Origin: an uncultured Prevotella sp.
GTDB taxonomy: Bacteria; Bacteroidota; Bacteroidia; Bacteroidales; Bacteroidaceae
Assembly (NCBI GenBank): GCA_937877595.1
Contig: CALFIY010000018.1
Span: 1-27,751 of the forward strand
Length of the DNA stretch: 27,751 nucleotides
Reading direction: 5' to 3'
A program made the translations under genes and the position numbers. Numbering within the stretch: the first letter of the stretch is position 1; every line of letters starts with the position of its first letter. The notes below the pieces were generated by a model. The model did no database searches, was not told the DNA's origin, and was given only the letters and a program-made list of their open reading frames with translations. Below, piece after piece: positions 9,304-15,920 of this stretch.

Positions 9304-10440
9304 TTATATGGTTGCTAATACGCGTTTCAGACGTTCTGTAAAATCGTCGGCCTCCTGTACTGACAGACAGAGTGGCGGAAGCAGTCGCAGACAGTTGCTG
9401 CCGGCGCACCCCGTGAAGCAGTGCTCCTTGAAAATGAGCGGCTTGCGCATGTCGGCATGGGCCACGGTCAGGTCGATGCCTATCATAAGGCCGCGCCCGC
9501 GCACCTCTTTTATTATAGGACTGCCAATGGCCTTGATACTGCTTATGAGATGTTCGCCAACGGCGTTTGCATTCTCTACGAGATGCTCTTTCTCGAAAAT
9601 GTCGAGCACTGCCAGTGCAGCGGCGCATGCCAGATGGTTGCCGCCGAACGTCGTACCCAACTGGCCGTAGACAGGCTTGAAGTCAGGTGCCATCAGCACG
9701 CCGCCCATCGGGAAACCGTTGGCTATGCCTTTTGCTACGGTGATAATATCAGGTCGTATGCCGAGCCATTGATGAGCGAAGAATTTTCCCGAGCGACCGT
9801 AGCCGCATTGTATCTCGTCGCATATAAGTATGGTGCCGTATTTCTTGCATGCAGCCTGCAGTCCCTGTGCAAATTCTGCTGTAGCCATCTGTATGCCGCC
9901 AACGCCCTGGATACATTCCAGTATCACTGCGCATACGTCGCCTTTTGCCAGTTCTGCCTCCCATGCGCTGAGATTGTTGAGCGGCAGGTAGGCGACATGG
10001 CCGTTGTCATTTATCGGTGCTATTATCTTTGGATTGTTGGTCACTTCCACAGCAAGTGAAGTTCTTCCGTGGAATGCCTTCTCTGCGCTGAGCACTCTCG
10101 TACGCCCGTTGGTAAACGATGCCAACTTCAGCGCATTCTCGTTGGCCTCTGCGCCGCTGTTGATAAGAAACAACTGGTAGTCGTCGTAGCCCGATATGCT
10201 GCCGAGTCGCTCTGCCAGTTCCACCTGCAGGCGGTTTACTACGGAATTGGAGTAGAAACCTATTTTCTGCAGTTGTTCTGTCACCTTGTTTATATAATGT
10301 GGGTGAGAGTGGCCTATGCTTATCACGGCATGGCCGCCGTAAAGGTCGAGATATTCCTGTCCTTTCTCGTCCCAGACTTTACACCCCTTGCCCTTGACGA
10401 TATTGACGTCGAAGAGAGGATAAACGTCGAATAGTTTCAT
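9304..10440 (-). CDS. argD: Acylornithine aminotransferase (class III, PLP)
   Basis: PLP enzyme that transfers the amino group of glutamate to N-acyl-glutamate-semialdehyde in arginine synthesis. The 378 residues match the ArgD length. Motifs: GGHAVISIGHSHP (35-47), the cofactor phosphate region NSGAEANENALK (94-105), LICDEIQCGYGRSG (205-218), Schiff-base Lys237 in ITVAKGIANGFPMGG, and GTTFGGNHLA (262-271). In Bacteroides the pathway is known to run with N-succinyl rather than N-acetyl intermediates; whether this enzyme prefers succinylornithine cannot be seen here because the diagnostic transcarbamylase gene is outside the window. It begins 6 bases after the histidine-kinase-like gene. Confidence 0.95.
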   Translation of the reverse strand: MKLFDVYPLFDVNIVKGKGCKVWDEKGQEYLDLYGGHAVISIGHSHPHYINKVTEQLQKIGFYSNSVVNRLQVELAERLGSISGYDDYQLFLINSGAEANENALKLASFTNGRTRVLSAEKAFHGRTSLAVEVTNNPKIIAPINDNGHVAYLPLNNLSAWEAELAKGDVCAVILECIQGVGGIQMATAEFAQGLQAACKKYGTILICDEIQCGYGRSGKFFAHQWLGIRPDIITVAKGIANGFPMGGVLMAPDFKPVYGQLGTTFGGNHLACAAALAVLDIFEKEHLVENANAVGEHLISSIKAIGSPIIKEVRGRGLMIGIDLTVAHADMRKPLIFKEHCFTGCAGSNCLRLLPPLCLSVQEADDFTERLKRVLATI

Positions 10441-10446
10441 TGCTGC

Positions 10447-11934
10447 TTAGTTCTTTAGTTCCAGAACAAATCGTGTTCCCTTGGTGAATGTTGTGTCAAT
10501 GCTCAGGTCGCCGCCCATTCTCAGCGCCATCTGCTTGCAGATCGGCAGTCCCAGTCCGTCGCCAGTCGTCAGGTCTCTCACTTCTGTGAAGGGCTTGAAC
10601 ACCTCTTCCTGTTTCTCTTCGGGAATGATTTCGCCGGTGTTTGAGACGATGAAGTGGTGGGTATGGGCTCCGCGCTTCTTGTATTCGAGGGAAATCTTGC
10701 CGCTTTCTGGAGTGTAGATGGCAGCATTGGCGAGCAGGTGGCGCAGTATGTGGGAAACGTATTCCCTGTTCATTGCGACACTCATGTTCGGTGCATTCAC
10801 TGCTACGGTCACTCCGCTCTTCACCTTGTCGCGTATCTCTGTTGCCAGTTCTTCGCAGAGCGGCGGCACGTGTGTGTCTTCCGTCACTATCTCTTCTGTT
10901 GCATTCTCAAGGGCAGACAATGTCTGTACATGACTTGAAAAGTCGAGCAGCGCCTTTACCTCTGGAATCTTGCTGTCCAGTTTCTGCAGTGTCGGCTCCA
11001 GTTGTGCAGATATATTGCTTATAAACTTAGCCTTAAGCGCGTTGTTGTCGTTGGCGAGTTTTATAGTCTTCTTCTGTTTACGTGTCAGCATGATAAAGCG
11101 CAGCAGTATGATGGCTCCCACCACCAGTGCGGCAGCCAGTGCCACGGCCAGAACGCACAGTCCTATTATTATTGCCTGACGCAGGGTGAGCGAACTGTCC
11201 TTCTCGGCAATCGAAGCCTCGTTGTCGGCAATCTGTTGCTTCAGGGCATTTATCTCGTCGGCAGTCTTCAGAGCGTTGACCGAGTCTTTCCATGTTATGT
11301 AGTTGCTGTACGACTGCGCCACGAGATTTGCGCTACCGCTCTTCTTGCCGTTGGCGATCAGCGTCTTGTAGACATCGTCCACCTTGTCGTACTGTTTGTC
11401 GGCAGTCAGTTTGTTGGCCATTTCCTTAAACACGGCATTGCCTTGTGCCGTCTGCCCGAAGGTGTAGTAGTAGATGGCCTTGTTGTACAGCAGGTCGTTC
11501 TTCACGTTTTCGTCGCCCGAGACCGTCGCCTGGTTTTCCATGGCCTTCAACTGGTCTTTGGCGCTTTCGGGCTTGCGCAGTTTGATGTACATCTGCAGCC
11601 GCTCCTTGCTGACGCGATAGAGCAGTGTAGCCTTCTGCGACTCGCTGGTGGCCTGCGAAATGGTCTGCGTGACGCGATGCAGCAGTTCAAAAGCCTCCTT
11701 GTAGAAGTTTTCCTTGTAGTAGAGCGATGTTGCTATCGTGCCACATTCCACGGCCTGTTCTACTTGTCCTTTATTGCTGTAGTCCTCAAAGGCACGAATG
11801 TACAGATAGCGTGTGGTGCCTATGGTGCCGTCTTTCTCGGCAGCCTCGGCGCGCTGCTGCAACTCGCTCTTCTGTGCTACGGCAGTGATGGCGGTGAGCA
11901 GTGATATGATGCAGAGGAAAAATAACTTTTTCAT
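10447..11934 (-). CDS. Membrane histidine-kinase-like protein with periplasmic helical (TPR-like) domain, apparently lacking the phospho-acceptor His
   Basis: Putative sensor of 495 residues. A signal peptide (1-20, ending AVAQ) is followed by a helical, TPR-like periplasmic region (about 25-220), a short coiled coil (224-247), one membrane segment (about 254-284) and a cytoplasmic GHKL ATPase domain (about 355-495). The ATPase boxes are recognisable: N box HILRHLLANAAIYTPESG, G1-like SNTGEIIPEE, F box VFKPF and G2 TGDGLGLPICKQM. The dimerisation helix reads FISNISAQLEPTL (304-316), where the family has FxxNxSHExRTPL. The His position is Ala310 and the following Glu is Gln. It may therefore be a kinase partner, a phosphatase or a non-phosphorylating sensor. 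No response regulator is adjacent. It sits between argC (26 bases) and argD (6 bases), suggesting co-expression with arginine genes. Confidence 0.85.
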   Translation of the reverse strand: MKKLFFLCIISLLTAITAVAQKSELQQRAEAAEKDGTIGTTRYLYIRAFEDYSNKGQVEQAVECGTIATSLYYKENFYKEAFELLHRVTQTISQATSESQKATLLYRVSKERLQMYIKLRKPESAKDQLKAMENQATVSGDENVKNDLLYNKAIYYYTFGQTAQGNAVFKEMANKLTADKQYDKVDDVYKTLIANGKKSGSANLVAQSYSNYITWKDSVNALKTADEINALKQQIADNEASIAEKDSSLTLRQAIIIGLCVLAVALAAALVVGAIILLRFIMLTRKQKKTIKLANDNNALKAKFISNISAQLEPTLQKLDSKIPEVKALLDFSSHVQTLSALENATEEIVTEDTHVPPLCEELATEIRDKVKSGVTVAVNAPNMSVAMNREYVSHILRHLLANAAIYTPESGKISLEYKKRGAHTHHFIVSNTGEIIPEEKQEEVFKPFTEVRDLTTGDGLGLPICKQMALRMGGDLSIDTTFTKGTRFVLELKN

Positions 11935-11960
11935 AATGTGATTTTAGTGTTTTTTTGAAT

Positions 11961-12926
11961 TCAGAATGCCGAGGCCTTCAGTTTCAGTCCTGCCGTCTCG
12001 TCAATGCCGAACATCAGGTTCATGTTCTGCACAGCCTGTCCTACGGCGCCTTTCAGCAGATTGTCAATGCACGATGTGATGAGCAGTTTATTGCCGTATT
12101 TCTCGCAGTGGACCAGAGCCTTGTTGGTGTTCACCACCTGTTTCAGGTCGAGCGGCTTATCGGTGTAGTGAGTGAAGACAGCATCGCTGTAGAAGTCCTT
12201 GTAGGTCTCGATGATGGTATCTTCGGGCACTTTCGTTTTTACTACGGCGGTGCAGAATATGCCACGTGCAAAATTTCCCCGATAGGGTATGAAGTCGATA
12301 TCTGCGTCAAGATAACCCTGCACCTGCCTTAGTGACTGTTTTATTTCAGCCAGATGCTGATGGGTGAAGGGCTTGTAGATACTCAGGTTGTCGCTTCGCC
12401 ATGAGAAATGGGTTGTTGCTCCTGGCTTCTGGCCAGCCCCCGTAGACCCCGTGATGGCATTTACGCTTACGTCGTCTTTCAGCAGGCTGAGATGGGCTGC
12501 AGGCAGCAGCGCCAACTGTATTGCGGTGGCAAAACAGCCTGGATTAGCAACGTGCTGTGCCTTTTTAATTTCGTCGCGGTTGATTTCAGGCAGGCCATAC
12601 ACGTAATCATGGTCGCCCTTTATGCGAAAGTCCTGTGCCAAATCTATTATTTTGACATTGGCTGGAATGTTGTGCTCCTTGAGAAACGCCTCACTTTTTC
12701 CGTGGCCGAAGCAGAAGAACACCACGTCGACCTTGTCGAATGGCATCTCGTCGGTAAACCGCAAGTCGGTCTCGCCTGTCAGTCCTTCGTGTACGTCGCT
12801 GACGGGATTGCCAGCATTGCTCTCGCTGTTGGCAAACACTATTTCTGCCTCAGTATGGTTGAGCAGCAGGCGGATGAGTTCACCGCCAGTGTAGCCTGCC
12901 GCGCCAAGAATGCCCACTCTTATCAT
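11961..12926 (-). CDS. argC: N-acyl-gamma-glutamyl-phosphate reductase
   Basis: NADPH-dependent reduction of N-acylglutamyl phosphate to the semialdehyde, the third step of arginine synthesis. The 321-residue protein has the N-terminal Rossmann loop VGILGAAGYTGGELIRLL (4-21), the conserved FFCFGHGKS region (70-78), YGLPEINR (110-117) and the catalytic cysteine Cys131 in ANPGCFATA, with HFSW (from THFSWRSDN) further on. The length corresponds to the shorter ArgC type. Its ATG overlaps the stop of the small PspC-like gene by four bases (ATGA, 12923-12926), implying translational coupling. Confidence 0.96.
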   Translation of the reverse strand: MIRVGILGAAGYTGGELIRLLLNHTEAEIVFANSESNAGNPVSDVHEGLTGETDLRFTDEMPFDKVDVVFFCFGHGKSEAFLKEHNIPANVKIIDLAQDFRIKGDHDYVYGLPEINRDEIKKAQHVANPGCFATAIQLALLPAAHLSLLKDDVSVNAITGSTGAGQKPGATTHFSWRSDNLSIYKPFTHQHLAEIKQSLRQVQGYLDADIDFIPYRGNFARGIFCTAVVKTKVPEDTIIETYKDFYSDAVFTHYTDKPLDLKQVVNTNKALVHCEKYGNKLLITSCIDNLLKGAVGQAVQNMNLMFGIDETAGLKLKASAF

Positions 12927-13117
12927 ATTTTGTTATTATTAGGAGCCAACAACCAGAGTACAAAATAAGCCAGCACACCCGTGCCGTAGCCCAGGATGAG
13001 AATGAGGAAAGCGACGCGCACCAGAAGGGAGTCTACGCCGAAGTACTCGCCCAGTCCGCCACAGACGCCGGCAATCTTCTTGTCGGTCGTCGACAGGTAA
13101 AATTTCTTCTGACTCAT
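12923..13117 (-). CDS. Small PspC-domain membrane protein
   Basis: A 64-residue protein consisting almost only of a PspC domain: DKKIAGVCGGLGEYFGVD (12-29), then a hydrophobic membrane segment (about 34-58) ending YFVLWLLAP. PspC proteins are inner-membrane proteins linked to envelope stress in proteobacteria, where they work with PspA/PspB; no such partners are in this window. The stop overlaps the argC start by four bases, and the gene starts 5 bases after argG, so it is embedded in the arginine operon. A role in arginine metabolism is not evident; it may simply share transcription. Confidence 0.9.
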   Translation of the reverse strand: MSQKKFYLSTTDKKIAGVCGGLGEYFGVDSLLVRVAFLILILGYGTGVLAYFVLWLLAPNNNKI

Positions 13118-13122
13118 TGTTT

Positions 13123-14331
13123 CTATCTTTTTTCGTCTTTATGTATGCCGTAGTAAACGCGGAGAGGTGTGGAACTGACCTTGATGAAGCCCTTGGCTTC
13201 GTCGGCAGTCCAGCCAGTCTGCGTCTCACCGTATTCGCCGAGTTTAGATTTCGTCAGGTCGTTGGCAGAGTCTACGCCTACGGTCTCAAAGCCGTAAGGA
13301 CGCAGTTTCAGAATGGCTGTGCCCGTCACGTTGCGCTGGCTGGAAGTCAGCATAGCCTCAATATCGGGCATTACAGGCTCTAAATACTGGCTCTCGTGCA
13401 GGAACATTCCATACCAGTTGGCTACCTGGTCTTTCCAGTACTGCTGCCACTTGGAGAGTGTCGACTTTTCGAGCAGGCGATGAGCCTCTATGATGAGTTT
13501 CGGCGCTGCTGCCTCAAATCCCACGCGGCCTTTGATGCCTATGATAGTATCGCCGACGTTAGCGTCGCGGCCAATGGCGTACGAGGCGCCAATCTCCTCT
13601 ATCTTCTGTATGGCTTTCACGTGGTCTGTAAACTTCTCGCCGTTTACTGCAGCGATTTCGCCCTTGTCAAACTCTATCTTCAGCAGCGACTCCTGCTCCT
13701 TTGCGGTGACGTGCTTCAGGTATGCCTCTTCGGGCAGGCCCTGCGTCGGGTCGAGCAGTTCTCCGCCGCAAATGCTGGTGCCCCAAATGCCAACGTTGTA
13801 TGAGTATTTGAGTTTTGTAAAGTCGGCAAAAAATCCGTGCTCGTTGAGGAAATCGACCTCCTCCTTGCGCGTCAATTTCTTGTCGCGTGTCAGCGTGATT
13901 ATTTCCACGCCAGGCGCCATTACGAGGAATGTCATGTCGAAGCGTATCTGGTCATTTCCGGCTCCGGTACTGCCGTGGGCAATAGCGTCGGCGCCAATTT
14001 CGTTTGCATAGCGTGCGATGGCGATGGCCTGGAAAATGCGCTCTGACGAGACCGAGATGGGATAGCAGTTGTTGCGCAGCACATTGCCGAAAATCATGTA
14101 CTTCAGCGACTTCTCGTAGTATTCCTGAGTGACGTCGAGCGTCACGTATGCCTTGGCACCGAGTTTGTAGGCATTCTCTTCGTTGGTCTTCAACTGCTCA
14201 GCGCTGAAGCCGCCGGTATTGGCGCAGGCTGCATAGACTTCATATCCTAATTCCTTTGCGAGATACATCACAGTGTATGACGTATCAAGGCCGCCACTGA
14301 AGGCAACGACAACTTTCTTCTTGTTACTCAT
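13123..14331 (-). CDS. argG: Argininosuccinate synthase
   Basis: ATP-dependent condensation of citrulline and aspartate to argininosuccinate, the penultimate step of arginine synthesis. The 402 residues fit the family. The N-terminal PP-loop is VVVAFSGGLDTSYT (7-20), followed by ACANTGG and the substrate-binding stretch AHGSTGAGNDQIRFD. The C-terminal part carries SLLKIEFDKG and VGRVGFEAA-like sequence that differs in detail from the E. coli enzyme but fits the shorter ArgG seen in Bacteroidales. It begins 1 base after the GNAT gene (TAA, one base, ATG), so translation is probably coupled. Confidence 0.96.
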   Translation of the reverse strand: MSNKKKVVVAFSGGLDTSYTVMYLAKELGYEVYAACANTGGFSAEQLKTNEENAYKLGAKAYVTLDVTQEYYEKSLKYMIFGNVLRNNCYPISVSSERIFQAIAIARYANEIGADAIAHGSTGAGNDQIRFDMTFLVMAPGVEIITLTRDKKLTRKEEVDFLNEHGFFADFTKLKYSYNVGIWGTSICGGELLDPTQGLPEEAYLKHVTAKEQESLLKIEFDKGEIAAVNGEKFTDHVKAIQKIEEIGASYAIGRDANVGDTIIGIKGRVGFEAAAPKLIIEAHRLLEKSTLSKWQQYWKDQVANWYGMFLHESQYLEPVMPDIEAMLTSSQRNVTGTAILKLRPYGFETVGVDSANDLTKSKLGEYGETQTGWTADEAKGFIKVSSTPLRVYYGIHKDEKR

Positions 14332-14332
14332 G

Positions 14333-14944
14333 TTATTTATCTTTTTTTTCTGTTTCCAGTTTTTTTATTCTTTCAATCACCTCTTCGGGAATCTTTGCAG
14401 GCAGATGCTCTTCCGGGTTGTAGAGCATGGCAGTACAGATGCAGTACTTGCGGCCAGTGCGATGCAGCACGTCAACATTGACACAGCCCTCGCATCCACG
14501 CCAGAAAGCCTCGTCGTCGGTGAGATCGGCAAACGTCACCGGCTGATAGCCCAGTTCGGTATTCATTTTCATCACGGCAGCACCGCTGGTGAGCGAGAAA
14601 ATCTTGGCATGCGGCCATCTGGTCCGTGCCAGCGAGAACGTCATGTCCTTTATCTTTTTTGCTACGCCCAGTCCACGGAAATCGGGATGGACTATCAGTC
14701 CGCTCGTAGTGACATACTGCTTGTTGCCCCATGTCTCGATGTAACTGAAACCGGCAAAGCAGTCGCCGGAAAGGGCTATGACGGCCTTTGCCTCTTTCAT
14801 CTTGGTGGCAAGATATTCGTGGGTGCGCTTGGCAATACCCGTGCCTCGCACCTTGGCAGCGTCGGCGATGGTCTGCAGGATGGTGTCGACATACTTCTCA
14901 TGCTCCGGCCCTGCCACGAAAACTTCTATATGCTTCTGTTCCAT
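14333..14944 (-). CDS. GNAT-family acyltransferase, candidate N-acylglutamate synthase for arginine synthesis
   Basis: A 203-residue GNAT protein. The acyl-CoA binding motif is SGLIVHPDFRGLGVAKKI (81-98), preceded by the strand region AVIALSGDCFAGFSYIE. The C-terminal half has an unusual cysteine set: Cys151 and Cys154 in WRGCEGC, and Cys168 and Cys170 in RKYCICTAMLY, a CxxC/CxC arrangement that could bind zinc. The tail (180-203) is a charged helix. It lies between argR and argG, 20 bases after argR and 1 base before argG. No classical argA or argJ is seen in the window, so this is a good candidate for the first enzyme. I recall that related Bacteroidota proteins have been assigned as N-succinylglutamate synthases, but that needs checking. 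Confidence 0.85.
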   Translation of the reverse strand: MEQKHIEVFVAGPEHEKYVDTILQTIADAAKVRGTGIAKRTHEYLATKMKEAKAVIALSGDCFAGFSYIETWGNKQYVTTSGLIVHPDFRGLGVAKKIKDMTFSLARTRWPHAKIFSLTSGAAVMKMNTELGYQPVTFADLTDDEAFWRGCEGCVNVDVLHRTGRKYCICTAMLYNPEEHLPAKIPEEVIERIKKLETEKKDK

Positions 14945-14964
14945 TCTTTCTTTTTGCTTGATGA

Positions 14965-15441
14965 TTACCTCATGTTGGTCACTACGCTGCTGAGCGAACT
15001 GACCACCTTCTCGGTAGGAACGCCTTCCTTGACGACGATGAAGATGGTATCGTCGCCGGCTATAGTGCCCAGGATGGCGTCAATGTGGCTGTTGTCGATG
15101 TTGTAGGCTATGCTGCTGGCATATCCCGGACGTGTCTTTATCACGCCCATGTTGCCGGAGAAGTTGATGCTCAGAAATCCTGGCACCTGCATCATCTCTC
15201 GTACGCGCATGGGGGTGCTTATGCGCTTATACATGGTGTCGTTGGGCAGTACGTAGACGTAGTCGCCTCGCATGGTGGCTGCCTTGGCCACCTTCAACTG
15301 CTTCAGGTCGCGGCTCAGCGTGGCTTGCGTCAGTTGGAAACCCTCTTTCCTCAGCGCCATGAGCAGTTCATCCTGGCTGCCAAGTTCCTGACTGGAGATG
15401 ATCATGCGGAGTGCCTCCAACCGATCGTTTTTGATCTTCAT
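14965..15441 (-). CDS. argR: Arginine repressor
   Basis: Arginine-responsive hexameric DNA-binding regulator of 158 residues. The N-terminal winged helix contains DRLEALRMIISSQELGSQDE (6-25) and the recognition helix TQATLSRDLKQL (38-49). The C-terminal oligomerisation and arginine-binding domain has the family motif GTIAGDDTIFIVV (125-137), with Asp130/Asp131 at the arginine site. It is the first gene of the run and is preceded by a clear Bacteroidota-type promoter. A possible ARG box lies between promoter and start codon, which would give autoregulation and control of the downstream genes. Confidence 0.96.
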   Translation of the reverse strand: MKIKNDRLEALRMIISSQELGSQDELLMALRKEGFQLTQATLSRDLKQLKVAKAATMRGDYVYVLPNDTMYKRISTPMRVREMMQVPGFLSINFSGNMGVIKTRPGYASSIAYNIDNSHIDAILGTIAGDDTIFIVVKEGVPTEKVVSSLSSVVTNMR

Positions 15442-15446
15442 AATTG

Positions 15447-15464
15447 GTATATTTATTCAAAGGA
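15447..15464 (-). promoter_or_regulatory. Possible ARG box (ArgR operator)
   Basis: On the minus strand this reads TTTGAATAAATATACC, close to the ArgR half-site pattern TGAAT followed by four A/T and AT. The right half (ACC instead of TCA) departs from the consensus. It lies between the predicted -7 element and the argR ATG, where a bound repressor would block transcription. This is a pattern match only. Confidence 0.35.
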
Positions 15465-15469
15465 GTTTG

Positions 15470-15501
15470 CAAAATTATACATTTTATGCATTACTGCCAA
15501 A
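15470..15501 (-). promoter_or_regulatory. argR operon promoter (Bacteroidota type)
   Basis: On the minus strand TTTG (15498-15501) and TAATTTTG (15470-15477) are separated by 20 bases. This fits the Bacteroidota primary-sigma pattern TTTG, 19-20 bases, TAnnTTTG. Transcription would start about 20-25 bases before argR. Confidence 0.75.
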
Positions 15502-15567
15502 TCTTTCTGCGTTTTTTTAGTGCCTTTTTTTCTGAAGTTTTTAAGCGTGGTTTGAACACGATTTTTA

Positions 15568-15651
15568 CCAGCACTGTTTTAATTTTTGAAAACACTGTTT
15601 TTATTTTTGCCAGCGCTGTTTTAATTTTTGAAAACACTGTTTTTATTTTTG
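15568..15651 (+). repeat. Short tandem array: four 21-bp units in an A-B-A-B order
   Basis: Four contiguous 21-bp units. Type A (15568-15588 and 15610-15630) is CCAGC plus RCTGTTTTAATTTTTG; type B (15589-15609 and 15631-15651) is AAAAC plus ACTGTTTTTATTTTTG. The two A units differ at one base (A/G) and the B units are identical, so this is a 42-bp duplication. The A unit matches units of the large array at 26790-27234. A degenerate trace precedes it (about 15550-15567). Confidence 0.95.
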
Positions 15652-15689
15652 CCGCGCGTGCGTCTTCTGAAACGCCAGTGTAGATGGGC

Positions 15690-15711
15690 TTTCCGCGAAA
15701 TGCTGCGGAAA
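15690..15711. other. Hairpin-forming inverted repeat
   Basis: TTTCCGC (15690-15696) and GCGGAAA (15705-15711) form a perfect 7-bp stem with an 8-base loop. It is not followed by a T run, so it is not an obvious terminator. It lies between the repeat array and the parC promoters and has no assigned function. Confidence 0.5.
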
Positions 15712-15776
15712 AGTTGCGGCCATTGCGGCCGCTCTACCAAAATGTTGTTATTTTGTGCAAAGATTTGCAGATGGAA

Positions 15777-15808
15777 ATTGTGCATAAATATTTTTTTTCG
15801 TAACTTTG
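15777..15808 (+). promoter_or_regulatory. Possible upstream promoter of parC
   Basis: TAACTTTG (15801-15808) is a perfect -7 element. The -33 position has ATTG (15777-15780) at a 20-base distance, one base off TTTG. It lies about 110 bases before parC and just downstream of a TGCAAAGATTTGCA dyad (15756-15769). GCGC-TTGCA-GCGC follows at the expected start. Confidence 0.45.
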
Positions 15809-15861
15809 CGCTTGCAGCGCGAAATTACTCCGTCTCGGCATAAAAAAACAAACCGGTTTAT

Positions 15862-15892
15862 TTTGTTCTGCCCTCGACTTTCCGTAACTTTG
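15862..15892 (+). promoter_or_regulatory. parC operon promoter (Bacteroidota type)
   Basis: TTTG (15862-15865), 19 bases, then TAACTTTG (15885-15892): a full match to the Bacteroidota pattern. Transcription would begin about 20 bases before the parC ATG, giving a short A-rich leader. Confidence 0.8.
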
Positions 15893-15920
15893 CAAAAGAT
15901 TTACTACCAACTATAATACA

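Larger units (their letters stand above)
15442..15920. other. Divergent intergenic region between argR and parC
   Basis: A 479-base gene-free region. From left to right it contains the argR promoter and possible operator, a T-rich stretch, four 21-bp repeat units (15568-15651), a hairpin with 7-bp arms (15690-15711), a GC-rich direct repeat TTGCGGCC twice (15714-15731), a dyad TGCAAAGATTTGCA (15756-15769) and two candidate parC promoters. Open frames across it are short, contain the repeats and have no recognisable domains. Confidence 0.8.

Noticed and set aside
9293..9628. N-terminal extension of proC
   Set aside because: It would overlap argD and precede the Rossmann loop that normally begins ProC; the ATG at 9292 fits the family.
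15725..15732. GCGGCCGC palindrome as a regulator site
   Set aside because: It is part of a simple TTGCGGCC direct repeat in a GC-rich patch, with no partner site elsewhere in the window.
15628..15843. 71-codon open frame in the argR/parC gap
   Set aside because: It starts in the repeat, has no domain, and overlaps the hairpin and promoter elements.
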